Positions 1-11,048 of a DNA stretch of 51,573 nt are shown one piece after another. Source of the stretch: Helochares maculicollis (lineage: Eukaryota > Arthropoda > Insecta > Coleoptera > Hydrophilidae); contig JAWQRO010000164.1 of the NCBI GenBank assembly GCA_033557835.1, positions 1 through 51,573 of the forward strand. The letters are read 5' to 3'. The notes beneath the pieces were generated by a model that searched no databases, was not told where the DNA came from, and saw only the letters and a list, made by a program, of their open reading frames with translations. Positions within the stretch are counted from its first letter, which is position 1, and the number at the start of each line of letters is the position of its first letter. The translations under genes and the position numbers were made by a program.

Positions 1-20
1 ACGCTATAAAAATAAAATAA

Positions 21-21
<1 letters not shown>

Positions 22-70
<49 letters not shown>
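22..70. repeat. (TA)n microsatellite
   Basis: An uninterrupted alternating TA tract of about 24 units near the left edge of the window. Its length may be polymorphic or affected by assembly. Confidence 0.95.
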
Positions 71-74
<4 letters not shown>

Positions 75-550
75 AAGGCTAAAAGAAGCTTGAACACAGT
101 GAGACCCAACTTTTATACACATGATTAAAATTAATTTTTTTTAGTTTTTCTTTAATTAGCATTAAAAATTAACCTTTTTGTTGGTACTGTACAAAAGCCA
201 ATTTCGGTTATCAATGCTTTCTAACAACAAAATGATATATCGATAAATCGAATTGGTTGGTGACTTATGGGAGTTGATATGCAAACGAGCAATAAATCAT
301 TATGCACAGATATAGTTGGTTTCCGATCGGCAAATAGATTGAGACATCCATTCTAGTCTGCTGATGCGCTTGTCCTATGTGATTGGTAAACTTATGGCTC
401 TAATTTAAAATTGCATGTATGTACGGCACTACTTAGCTTATTCAATTCTCATTGTTATATACTTGATTTAAAACCAAGATATTCATAGTTCGATGGTAGG
501 AAAAAAAACTGCGGATCGACACTTACGCGTGACTAGTTGAAGCAGATGTA
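71..550. other. Unassigned flank left of the mariner
   Basis: AT-rich sequence with no supportable reading frame. It could contain the far half of the older mariner remnant seen right of position 1852, if the younger mariner inserted into it, but I could not recognise coding motifs here. Confidence 0.4.
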
Positions 551-582
551 CGAGGTGTGTTCAATAAGTATCGCGAATTTTG
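551..582 (+). repeat. Mariner left terminal inverted repeat
   Basis: Matches the reverse complement of 1821-1852 at 31 of 32 positions. The single difference is T for A at the 15th base. It is preceded by the TA target dinucleotide. Confidence 0.93.
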
Positions 583-692
583 AATTTTCGCGGGTTACGT
601 ATATTCGAATTTAAATTTTTTTGTGGCGTTATGTTGGTACTCATATCCCTCACTTATACCGATAAGTTCGGCCATTTTGAATGTTCAGTTAA

Positions 693-1800
693 TTGTTGAC
701 AGCTGCTTTGCTTGCACGTGTTTTGGCACGTCTTCGATTAGTACCTATTCAAACAAATGGAACCTGTATCAAATTTTGTGTGAAAAACGAAATTAAGTGT
801 GCAGATGCATTCCGAATGTTGACTGTGGCATACGGAGAAGCTACCTTGGATCGAAGCAACGTTTATCGGCGGTACAAAATGTTCTCAGAAGGCCGAGAAG
901 ATGTGAACGACGAAGAGCGTGCCGGAAACCCAAGCACTTCAACAACAGACGAAAAAATTGATGATGTGAAAATGGTATTGGCCAATCGTCGAATCAGCGT
1001 TAGAGAAATTGCCGAGGACCTAGACATGTCGATTGGCTCGTGCTATTTGATTTTTATCAATGATTTGGGCATGAGACGGGTCGCCCCAAAATTCGTATCA
1101 AAATTGCTCAATTTCGACCAAAAACAGCCTCGCATGAAAATTGCTAATGAGCAGTTGGACTCTGTCCACGATGACCCAAATTTGCTCCAGAGAGTCATAA
1201 CTGGTGACAAATCGCGGATTTACGGTTATGACGTAGAAACCAAAGCTCAATCATCTCAATGGAAGCTGCAGCACGAAACAAGACCGAAAAAAGCGCGCCA
1301 AATTCGGTCGACTGTGAAAGTTTTGCTTACCGTTTTCTTCGATTGCAGGAGCGTGGTGCATCGTGAGTTCTTGCCCCAAGGTAGAACGGTCAATATTACC
1401 TGCAAGTTATGCGCAATTTTCGTGAAGTAATCCGCCAGACACGCCCTGATTTGTGGAAGAACAAAAATTGGCTTTTGCACCACGATAACGCCCCTGCTCA
1501 CACATCGTTGCTTGTGCGCGACTTTTTGGCCAAAAACAACACACTACTGATGCCGCAGCCACCATATTCCCCAGATCTGACCCCCTGTGACTTTTTCTTG
1601 TTCCCGAAACTAAAGAGGCCCATGAAAGGACGACGATATGCTAATATTGACGAGGTAAAGATGGCATCGAAGAAGGATCTGAACAAGATAAAGGAAAATG
1701 ATTTTTTAAGTGCTTCGAAGATTGGAAAAAACGTTGGCACAAGTGTATAATATCTCATGGGGACTATTTTGAAGGGGACAAAATAGATATTCATGAATAA
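693..1800 (+). pseudogene. Mariner transposase, frameshifted
   Basis: This would encode the cut-and-paste transposase. The first open segment (to 1430) holds the N-terminal helix-turn-helix DNA-binding region and the first catalytic Asp in VITGDK (codon at 1206-1208). Residues usually GDE read GDK here. The second segment (from about 1409, another frame) holds the second Asp in LHHDNAPAH (1484-1486) and the third in PCDFF, 34 residues apart, which defines the D,D34D mariner signature. A small deletion near 1395-1400 shifts the frame between the segments. A second single-base loss near 1710 shifts it again; the true C-terminal end then runs to the TAA at 1798-1800. The start is also damaged: an ATG at about 757 is out of frame with the body. 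All three catalytic Asp codons survive, but no intact protein can be made. Confidence 0.93.
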
Positions 1801-1820
1801 AGAAATAATTTTTGAAAAAA

Positions 1821-1852
1821 CAAAATTCGCGATACTTTTTGAACACACCTCG
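1821..1852 (-). repeat. Mariner right terminal inverted repeat
   Basis: Reverse complement of 551-582 with one mismatch. It lies 20 bp after the end of the transposase frame. Confidence 0.93.
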
Positions 1853-1899
1853 CATTTCTATACTTTGTGCAGCGAGCGAGCAAAATCTTACATGCGTTT

Positions 1900-2250
1900 T
1901 GAAGCTTTTTCATTTATCTGTCATTAAACTGAATCCATCTACCCATCCACCCATCTTTCGTAGGTGATTAGAGATAACCTGTTAAGAAATTCTCAATTGC
2001 AATGTAAGCAGCTTTTGATGTGCAAATTATTTTTGGCTAACAATGCCAGCCATTCCATATTTTTTAATTTTTGGGCGATCTTCCATGTTCTTTGTCAGCA
2101 ACATCGAAGTCATCACTTTTGAAATGCGAAAACCATCGTTCATCCGTACCATGAGATAGAGCATGTTTATTATAAGCTCCTCGAATTAATCGAAGAGCAG
2201 TTTTCTTACAATCAAATCGAAAAATGGATGCTGTCCGCGAAAGCTCTTTG
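1900..2250 (-). pseudogene. Older mariner-type transposase N-terminal remnant
   Basis: Reading the minus strand from about 2223 gives a peptide with the typical mariner first helix-turn-helix: CKKTALRLIRGAYNKHALS, followed by RWFSHFKSDDFDVADKE. A gapless continuation includes MEWLALL, and after a frame change there is QVISNHLRKMGGW near 1940-1980, the second helix-turn-helix. Several in-frame stops and at least one frameshift break it. No catalytic Asp residues are visible. The remnant ends close to the right end of the plus-strand mariner (1852), which may have inserted into it. It belongs to a different mariner lineage from the 551-1852 element, since its DNA-binding domain is clearly distinct. 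Confidence 0.7.
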
Positions 2251-2348
2251 TTCGATACATCTTATACACCACAATATAACACGACTTTATCAGTTTGCCA
2301 CTAGTGCGCGTTTTAAGTTTTTTTACTTTGAAGGGGACAATTTTGTCC

Positions 2349-2582
2349 GTGCTTACGAAGAATGAATATGCTTAATACCGTTATACAAGGTTTGTTTAAA
2401 AAGTGTCGCGATTTTTTTGTGTTTTTTAAAAAATTACTTACTTATTCATGAATATCTAAATAGATATCTATTTAGATATTCATGAATAAATAAATAATTT
2501 TTGAAAAAACACAAAAAATTCGCGATACTTTTTAAACAAACCTTGTATAACGGTATTAAGCATATTCATTCTTCGTAAGCAC
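2349..2582. repeat. 234-bp spacer-less palindrome of mariner ends
   Basis: Two 117-bp arms meet exactly at 2465/2466 with no spacer and differ at about 5 positions. Each arm consists of roughly 37 bp of non-transposon-like sequence, then TA, then CAAGGTTTGTTTAAAAAGT and about 60 bp. The last part closely matches the 3' end of the mariner at 1781-1852, including the TTCATGAATAA stretch. The inner TA-bounded unit is 2386-2545 (160 bp) and would pass as a mariner MITE, but the symmetry continues about 37 bp outside the TA sites on both sides, which simple MITE insertion does not explain. Confidence 0.93.
2386..2545. mobile_element. Mariner-derived MITE-like unit inside the palindrome
   Basis: It is bounded by TA at 2384-2385 and 2546-2547, with terminal repeats starting CAAGGTTTGTTTAAAAAGT. 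These resemble the mariner repeat (CGAGGTGTGTTCAAAAAGT) at most positions. It has no coding capacity. Confidence 0.7.
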
Positions 2583-5500
2583 AAAGACTCAATACCTCAT
2601 GTTAGTTATTGTTAATAAGTTACTAGCAATTATTCGTAAGATTACTCACTTGAATTTTAGAAATTGGTAGATTTTATTCTATTGCAATATTAATTATTTT
2701 GATATTAGTACACTTTGAATTTCATTCTCCAAATTATCGTTGATATTCCTACCAGAAATTTAGCTAATTAGAAAATTTCATTCCTGTAAATATTTTCCTC
2801 AATATTGAATTATAGTTTGTTACCTCGATTTCAATATTCATTCTTTAATGCTGAAACTTTTGTCTTGCTTTTATAGCAAAAAATATTTTTTTAAATTAAA
2901 TTGTATATATTAATGGTGCACATCTTTCAATCTTCAGCTAAACCTCTTCATCTTTCCGAAATAAATTCTTAAAAAGGTAATGATTACGTTCCTTCTAAGC
3001 TGTCATTTAGATCAACATAATTATAGGCAAAGGGATTGAATTAATTCCCTGTTGTTGTTGTCGGTATCACCAGTTCCTATTTATTCATTTTTCTGAATTG
3101 AATTACCAGATTCCTTTGTTTTCAAAGCAAATGCCACACTTACTATACGTTATTATTTTCATTATAAAGTTATGCTTACAAACTTATATAATCACTGTTT
3201 TACTCTTTGAGAGCTTAATTAGTTATAATTTCTTAAGATTCAATAAATTGCTTTATAGAATTTTAAAAATCGCCAAACACCATCACAATGCACTTTTCTA
3301 AACTAGCAAAATTGAAAAGGCAAAACTGATCAAAGTGCAAACGAAATTACCCTATCCGCCAGATTTGGCCCGCTCTGTTTTTAATCTACTAGCAACCCAA
3401 ATATATTTTAAGCAGAAGGCGTTTTTCTTAAAATGCAGAAGTGGTAGTAGCAGCAGATAGGTATTGTATAGGTCCTTTGAAAAATTAGTTGAGGAATAGA
3501 ATACACAAATTGGGGAATCATTGCCAAAAGTTTTTCGAACTTAAGGAAGATCTTACAGAAGAATCATTTCTTAATCCATCATTTTTATTTTATTTCCGTA
3601 TCGCGACCTTTTCAAATCAACTTAGTAGTATTTTTGTAACGTATTTAATTCCCATGCAGTAGGTTTATTTTACTTTATAGCAAATAAAACGTGTCATTAA
3701 ATCGGAGTACCAAAATTAAGATATCCCAAATTAGCACCCACAGAAACCTGAATATTTATTTAAAAGCACTTAGATTTATAAAGTAAACCGAATAAAGATA
3801 GCATTCTATGCGCCAAATCTGCTACAGCTACGGTTTGATATTTGGCCAAAAGACCATAATGAGGCAATTGAAATTTCAAAATATTTGTGTTTTTATGATT
3901 ACACACATTATTTTATTTATACTCCAGACCAGAAAGCAGAGACGTTGGCCGCCCAGTAATAAACGTGGTGTTATGTGGTCACATGAAATCAGTGCACATT
4001 TTTAGAATTTTCAATCTGCATATTTGCATACTGTAAAAAGTTGTAACGCATTATAAAATACAGGATATAAACTAGTTCATTTGCTATGTACCTTTAGAAT
4101 GCAAAAACGGAAGTTGTAAAATTTATATTCGATGCCATATTTTCTTATAAATATGAAGGAGGAATTGTGTACAAGAATTTGGTTATTTTATCATTTATTT
4201 ATTATTATTTGATATGCATAGCCCTGAAAAGATGTAAGTAAGTGTTGAGAGTGGAGAAAAGCCGACTTTATATGTAAATTTATGCCTCGGTTTAGATAGG
4301 ATTCGCATAATAAGTTTCTTGCGAGGCACTTTCAATCTAATTTTTCTATCGTCTTATGCGATACAGTCCCACTAATGGCGGAAAATGTAGAAGAATGGCG
4401 TTCTTTTTTGTGTGTGAGGTTTTGCGTTTGTCGTTTCTTTGTTAAGCGGGAAACATGGAACTGTAATTTCGGAAGTGTGAAAAGCACCCTTCAACAAATA
4501 GTATATACTCCCTCGACGTGCTTATTTAATTTTTTTCTGCAGACGCCGTACAAATTTGAATCGACTTCAATTTCTTCTTTGCATTCGGAATAATGAGTTA
4601 TATTTTTACGAGAGCTATTGTTTACATTTTGTTTAATTTCGAATTACCGATGACATATTGTAAACGTAGTTTAATACTATAAAAACGTTGTCTTTTTGTT
4701 ACTAACATAATTTAAATTTAAACTCGGCTCTATCTCGGATAAGGCTAATATTCCTGAAAGTTCGGTCGTTTCTTTATAACGGATAATTACATTTATCCTA
4801 CAGTGTTACATCGCTTAACGGTATCCTAATTAATTGAGATTGGGTCTCTCTATATCCGAAGGGTGCCATGGAGAAGGAAGGTCTTTACGTTATTAATTCT
4901 TTAGTTAACACGTCGCACGCTCCAAGTCTATTTGGAAGGCAACACAATTAATAGCCGCCTTATACCAAATCAATCAGTTGTCTTTAATGAAATCCTCTAC
5001 AAATCGGGAGAAAATTAGTGGCATATATTAAATAAAAGTAAACGAAGCAACTAGAATTCCATTCCAAACTTCCCGTCGATTACTCACATTATAGTGGGCT
5101 AGCGAATCTAGCTCGAGGGTCTTAGGTAAATCAGCTATTCTAAATTTTAATCCCTCTGCCTATATCGGATAGAAATCGTGAAATTGTGTTGGGGATATTA
5201 AGCCTACCAAAGTGCTCTCAGCGGTACGTTTCTATTATACGACCTGCAGTGGCCTTTCAAGTTCACCTACATAACCAGTGTCTATGCCCTTTATATTCAA
5301 CATGCCGCAACTATTTTCCCTAGGATCAGCAGAGAATATATTTGAGAGATCTTCATTTGAATATTTAAATTCGAAATTTGACCGTCATCTTTGTTGTTGG
5401 TTTCCTTTGCGCTAGTTGATAAATAACATGAAATTGTAATTTGCAATTTGAAACTGTACATGAGGGATTAGGCATTAGCTTTCTAACCCTTTGCTGTTAT

Positions 5501-6503
5501 TTAGGCCAGTTAGTTATTTTGGTTAAGGTGGAGGAATGCTATTCGGGATTACGTGGGCTTAACTAAAGCAAGATGTGTAATTAAGATTTGAACCAGTTGT
5601 ACCTAATTGTTTCGCTAACTGAAAATAAACATCTTTAAAAAGCAGTCTATTGACCCTTTTGTGATAAGCTATCGCCCGGTGAAATTTTTATTGAAATTAC
5701 AACTTTTATACTTTCAAACGGCTTGTTAGTTTATGAAAAGATATGAATTTAAACGAAAACCTATCAACGCCAGCAGCCGATTTCCATCATTCAGGGGAGT
5801 ATATACATTGCTGCCAACAGCAAATTGGTGGTTGAAAACGCATCGACTAGACATCGCTATGACGAGGATTTATGAACTTTATCGATCCCTTGCTTTATTG
5901 GATAAATACAATAAATTGGGATATTGTTGTATCTCTCGGCTTAATGGCAATAACCACCGTTTTTACTCAAATAGTTAACTGCCATCTAAATGCTGTACGA
6001 CTTTGACAATGGGTTATTAAATGACTTTATAGCAGTCCATTGGCTTTTGTGTTTAGGGGTTAATGTACCGTTTAACTTAGTATAATTGAAATTGTACGTC
6101 AAAACTCCTGAAATTGTGATAATAATAACAAAATATCTATATTCCTACTCCTATGTCATACCATAAATAAAAAAGTGAGCGTAGGGAAATGTAAAATGAA
6201 TTGAAGCAATTAGCAGGCCAGCAGCGGTACCGTTTGTTAGCATCATTTAAATACGTGCTTATTGTACCCTCCGAAGCTTGTTTCAACCCTTTTTTCTCGA
6301 AATTTCAACAGTTTTATCATTATTATGCGTCAAAGCAAATAGCAAATATAAAAGTTTGAAGAGGATTATTTTTTACTTTTGTCTTTTATTGTGCTTAGCA
6401 AAACCCCTTATTGCTATAATTTGTTTAAGTACTTTCCTCAAAGGAGACGATTAACTACTATTAGCTTTAAATTTTTTTGTGAAACAAGTTTTTATTGTTG
6501 CAG
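2583..6503. other. Unassigned AT-rich spacer
   Basis: No conserved coding sequence or RNA gene was recognised. Open frames here are short (under 85 codons), use AT-driven composition and show no motif. I see nothing further I can support. Confidence 0.6.
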
Positions 6504-6719
6504 GTCACAAGTGCGGACTTCCTACGCAGCAATATGTCAACTAAATATCCAAAACGTAAGTATTATAGAACTTCGTGTTTTTCTAGGAAAGTTCATTTCA
6601 ATAAAACCATAAAAATCCATCGTAATCAATTCACAGGCTTCATTCTGCTTTTGACGCTGTCTGTTATCTCGCTCGGTTTTTTATTGTTCAACTGTATCCC
6701 TTTTCATCAAAAAGCGTAA
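6504..6719 (+). CDS. Possible two-exon micro-ORF, membrane-anchor peptide
   Basis: This is a candidate only. A strong acceptor (TTTTTATTGTTGCAG, ending 6503) is followed by a short exon with ATG at 6534. A near-consensus donor (C|GTAAGTAT) comes at 6556 and another acceptor (CAATTCACAG) ends at 6636. Joining 6534-6555 to 6637-6719 gives 34 residues: a basic start (MSTKYPKR), a hydrophobic stretch of about 20 residues (FILLLTLSVISLGFLLF), then a short tail and TAA. The 81-nt intron is itself open and a multiple of three, so retention also leaves a frame. The layout suits a signal anchor or the first coding exons of a longer gene. AAAAGC|GTAAAC at about 6712-6720 could be a further donor. I found no convincing downstream exon and recognise no family. 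Confidence 0.3.
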   Translation, partial: VTSADFLRSNMSTKYPKRKYYRTSCFSRKVHFNKTIKIHRNQFTGFILLLTLSVISLGFLLFNCIPFHQKA

Positions 6720-8149
6720 ACACAACGGAAACGGTATTTCGTAGGCTTCTTATTTTTCCCATGACAATTCACTTTGTCTTCTGCCTTATCAATTCTGCCA
6801 TTTTACAACGTAGTGCTTAGTTTTGCATATCATTCACATGTCTACAGTTTTAGTCTTACTGTAATATGTCAACACTAGAAATAATTTCCCTCAGGATTTC
6901 TCTAGTAATATGGCGTAAATTTACAAACGATTGCAGCCTGTAATTGTGAAATACGAGATCGCAACTGCTTATATTCAAGAGTATATATAGTTTGGTTAAC
7001 GTATGATATTAATATGCTCTTGAACATCGTTGGCTGTACATTAATGCTGTTTAAAGCTTCTGAGAATATAATCGAGTTAGCAATTATAATGCTAATACTA
7101 ATTTCAAGAACATGCATTACTTTTAGTTGCTAGTAAGCGCAATAAACCAGTTTCTACTGAAAACTGTCCACTGTAGTGTTAATATTTTATAGCATAAAGC
7201 TTCTAAATTGTTCCCAAGGAAGCTGCTTTCTTCTGACTATACTTTATTCAGCAACAATGAATTTTTAACGAAAAAGGAAAGTCCATGCTACTAATTGTAC
7301 TATTGCTATTACGACTGTACTAACTTTTTAGTATATTGATAAATTCTGGATTTTAAATGCGATTTCAAGTTCTCCCAAATATTCTTGAGAATTCATTAAC
7401 AATGCAGCATTGGTACGATGAACGGAATCTTACATGAATTCATAAAAGACACCCGTATCATTACAGCCAACTTACAGCTTTGATATTCTCACAGTAAATT
7501 AAGCACAAGCTTTAAAACTATATTTACTTATACAATTACTCTGAATATGAGTATATATAATGAATTCTCGACAAGAGAAAATTACATTAAATGCTGTGAA
7601 GTAATGGGTTGAGTGCATTCGCGAATAAAATGTTGATGAGTCATAATGTAATATTTTCTAAAACTATTAGCAGTAGCTCGTAGCTTCACCTGTGTGAACT
7701 TAAACATTTTTATTAGGTGTTTCTTCTTCATGATACATCTGTTAAATATATGAATACATCTGAAATTGTATTCGTCGTCGTTAATAATACACACAAGCAT
7801 CCCCCCATCAATACTTATATCAACAAATAAGATACTTAATTGAATTTTAATACAAAAGCTCACCATGAGTTTTTTATTTGCATGAAAGGTCTCTACATTT
7901 TCTTACCTACTTTTATGGTTTTCTAAATTTTGAATTTAGTGAAGCTGTCATAATGTGCAACGTTTCATTCGAAAAATTATAGAAAAAGGAAAAAACTCTC
8001 ATACATATATTAACTTTCAATCAAAAGTAAATATATTCTTCCTTAGCCAGCCAATCTCTCCAGCAAGGGAGATTAAGTCGAAATCTACGCACAATTCAAC
8101 TTAACTCGATATAAGACCACAACCGTGAGTTCTGTAGTGCAAAAACTTA
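6720..8149. other. Unassigned spacer
   Basis: No motif-bearing reading frame. Short open frames near 6902-7117 and 7582-7866 (minus) show no recognisable domain. Confidence 0.55.
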
Positions 8150-8560
8150 AGAAATTTTCTTAGTATCTACGAGGCTGTAAGCAAGTCTGGCATTTTTATT
8201 TTTGGGTTGTATTAGCTACGCATGTGTCATAAATTAACTTACTGTCAAATATAACATCCATATCTTTAATGTGGTATACCAGTGTGATTCAATATGGGAG
8301 GTGAGAACCCTGTGGTACTTCTGATAGTATTTCGTAAATATTTGACAATGGACTGCTCACCGATACTGCCACATATCGTCGCCATACCCCCCAAAAGAGA
8401 CCTTCATTTACACCAAACATATATCAAGCATGTTAAGAAATATGTCATGATTAATTTCGCCTTGCTTTGTTGAAGTCAGTGAAGGCAACATCAGAGTGCG
8501 ATCATCAAAGGCCCTCCGGAGGAATTTAGAGTGGAATATAAGGATAGATATTCATCTGTT
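8150..8560 (-). pseudogene. Non-LTR retrotransposon reverse-transcriptase remnant
   Basis: In order along the minus strand the translation shows fragments of a LINE ORF2. FTDFNKA near 8480 corresponds to the RT motif with the first catalytic Asp, and NHDIFLNMLD follows in another frame. Next comes SEVPQGSHL near 8300, the usual GVPQGS motif with G replaced by E, and then DMDVIFDSKLIYDT near 8240. The last corresponds to the conserved DLGV-FDSKL motif of jockey/CR1-like elements, downstream of the active site. The stretch that should hold the YADD active site between the last two motifs is missing, so there is an internal deletion as well as stops and frameshifts. It cannot encode a functional enzyme. 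Confidence 0.65.
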
Positions 8561-9995
8561 CTGCTTGGGTCAAAACTCGTGCTGATTTGAGGTTATTTCT
8601 GACCAAAATTTAATTAATATTTGCTTATAAGCCATAGACTCAAATACAGAGCTTCACAATAAGAATCACTGATGAAATGGAATAAGACAAGCTGTGTGTG
8701 ACGTATTAATGAAACTAATATTTATTTATAACATTATATATGGAATGTCTGCGCGATTTACCTTGATAGCACTGATCCGAGCGGTCCAATTTTCAACTAT
8801 GCCGCCTGAATATGAGCAAAGGCTTTGCTTATGATAACTTAAAAAAGTATTGGTCAGTTGCTGCCTATTTGCATACTCTTGCGACCTCAAAATATCACAA
8901 AAAGTCCAACATTATCAAATAAATCTTGATGGCCAAATCAAGGCACCTTCAAATAGTTCATGCAAAAGTTCATTTTCACATATTTTTAAGGGATTACCAA
9001 ATGTTCACTAAACTACAGTTTCCTTTCTTTGCTTAGATAAGTAGCTCATAGAATTTTAGGTTCAAGTTAACTTTTAATTTGCCTGCTTATGCCAAAAATT
9101 GATGATCAACGATTTTGTTGCAATGACTTCAAGCCAAAATTCATCAGAGCCGCTTAAGCGATTTGCGCGTTTTCGTGTATGCAGATGCATTAATTCAAGA
9201 GGCTTCAAAACGTAACGATTCATTACATTTCCATTATATACTTTACTGCACAATGAAAAGTTGAGACAAGTATAAAAAACATCTAAAGAAATGACCTTTT
9301 CTTTCGAAAATTTAAAATGTGAATGAATATTCTCATATTAAAACTAGAACTAACAATTTTCTTGCAAAATTCATAGTTTTTAGCCGCTTATAATGTAAAT
9401 TTAATGCATTCCTCGTATAAGGAATCACTTATGATCTGCTCGTCAAATAATAATCCAAACGCTCTGACCTGCATTATGCTTATTTAATGTCTCATAAAAT
9501 CGATAGAAACTCGCAGACATTTATAAATAAATAGGGAGGCGAGCCTATATTGGTTCTGAGGAACAGCTTTTGTAATTTACAATGCGCAAGTGTTTTTATT
9601 GACAAGGCTTATCTAGAGAGAGTGCTCCTTTATCATACGGATCTCCGAAGGGATGAGCAGCGTGAGCTGCTGGCTTGCTTAAATTTTAAAGTCAGCAAAC
9701 ATGTACTTACGCTCTTATGGCAAGCTGTCGCCACAAATATAGAGACGGCTTAAAATTCTACAAAGAACAATGTTATTATTGTGTTTTACATGTCTCCATT
9801 TTTCGAAAGCATATAGAGTTACCCTACAAACTGAAGTAAACCCAAAAAATTAGTTATCTTGCTTTACTAATGAATACTTGGTGTTCCTCTCCGGGTTTAG
9901 TTTTGTTCGTATAATTACAGTTAAGCGAAGCATTTCAACATTGTTCCTAAATTTGTAAATGAAAAACATACTTGCTGATCATAAATGCATTTTAA
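8561..9995. other. Unassigned spacer downstream of the GT31 pseudogene
   Basis: This may include the decayed 5' part of the non-LTR element to about 8.9 kb, but no motif was clear. The open frame at 9550-9753 has no recognisable domain and starts with TTG. Confidence 0.5.
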
Positions 9996-11048
9996 TTATT
10001 TCAAAATCCTGATATTAAAATTTGATTCAATATACCTAGATTTATTGTTTGCCAACATTAGTTCTACTCTTCTATAATTGCAAATATAGTCCGGATTGGA
10101 AATAATAAACCATAGTGCGTATAATTGTGTCTTGTCGGCGGCTATACCAGCTAGGTCTCTTACACGACAGAAAGAATGAACATTATGTTTCTTTCTTGTC
10201 AGTAAGTTATTGATAGATATTTGCTTTATATTTAAATATGAAGCTACAATACCTGTAACGAATACATCTTCTAACTTAAGATACTTGTGATTTAAACCAC
10301 TTTCATAAATTTCTTGGCATAACCAGCCTGGTATCATATAAGCAGTTCCTATAAAAAATTTGGGAATATCCTCGTAAAAATAATTCGCTACAGAAGCGGG
10401 CTAATCGTTGCTGTCGTTATTTGTTAGAGCTATATGTGGCAACACTTTTCCATATATGGCACGTTCGTATGCATTTATACGTGATATATATTTCAAAAAT
10501 TGGGGCACGTTAATAAATATGTTGTCATTTACTTTAAGAACATATGTGCATTCAGGACAAAACGTAGCAATCCACTCCAGCACATTTAAGGTTTTTAGTG
10601 TTAAATTGTCACCATTATCCAGGTTGTAAGTGCGAATAATATCAGTATAAATTAAATTCTCTGCTATCAAGAGACCTTCTAGGGTTTCATTAGGTACTTG
10701 GCCAATTATAAAAGCTGCATTTACAGACGGTTCCTTGCCTCCTGTCCAACTTTGCCAAGTTTTTCGTATAGCTATCCGCTCCGAAAAATGTTCTGGATGA
10801 CTGGTAACTAATATAAATAAGTCGAGTTGTTTCCCTTTTATTGGACACAATTCGGAGTGGGAATGCGCGAATCCTGATTCGTAGAATTGTAGGGTTATTA
10901 GTTCTGTGGAATAGTTATTCCACTGTTCAGAAGATAGTCTATTAGGATACCCTGTAATTTTTATTAGCAACAAAATGAAGAATGCATGAAAAGTTATAAT
11001 AATTAATGCTGGTACCACGAACTTTGTTATGATTCTGCAGCAAGTCAT
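9996..11048 (-). pseudogene. GT31 beta-1,3-glycosyltransferase, decayed paralogue
   Basis: A 351-codon frame read from the ATG at 11048 to the TAA at 9996, interrupted once by TAG at 10403-10401 (codon 216). It has a type II membrane anchor (about residues 8-30) and then a Golgi lumenal GT31 domain. SERIAIRKTW (89-98), NLIYTDIIRTY (131-141), LTLKTLNVLEW and LEDVFVTG are preserved. The metal-binding DxD region, DDD in the plus-strand paralogue, reads NDN (174-176), so both outer acids are lost. The premature TAG aligns with the Trp of the KWYVS motif (TGG in the paralogue). After the stop the frame stays open for 134 codons with clear similarity, so there is no frameshift. Protein identity to the intact neighbour is roughly half, so this is an old duplicate that lost function later. 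A stop-readthrough or truncated product is possible, but loss of DxD argues against transferase activity. Confidence 0.88.

Larger units (their letters stand above)
551..1852 (+). mobile_element. Mariner-family DNA transposon, inactive
   Basis: A full-length element of about 1.3 kb, the usual mariner size. It is bounded by 32-bp terminal inverted repeats at 551-582 and 1821-1852 that differ at one base. Both begin with CGAGGTGTGTTCAA at the outer end. The left flank carries the TA target expected for Tc1/mariner insertion (549-550); the right flank reads CA, so that copy of the target duplication appears mutated. Inside is one transposase reading frame broken by frameshifts, so the element is non-autonomous now. 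It could still be mobilised in trans because its ends are nearly intact. Confidence 0.95.

Noticed and set aside
1256..1848. Minus-strand frames under the mariner
   Set aside because: They are shadows of the transposase and its 3' end.
2349..2582. Palindrome as a transcription terminator or RNA gene
   Set aside because: Its arms are mariner ends with a TA target, so a transposon origin explains it better; no promoter or transcript evidence is visible.
10408..10629. Plus-strand frame within the GT31 pseudogene
   Set aside because: It is a shadow of the minus-strand glycosyltransferase frame, with no independent support.
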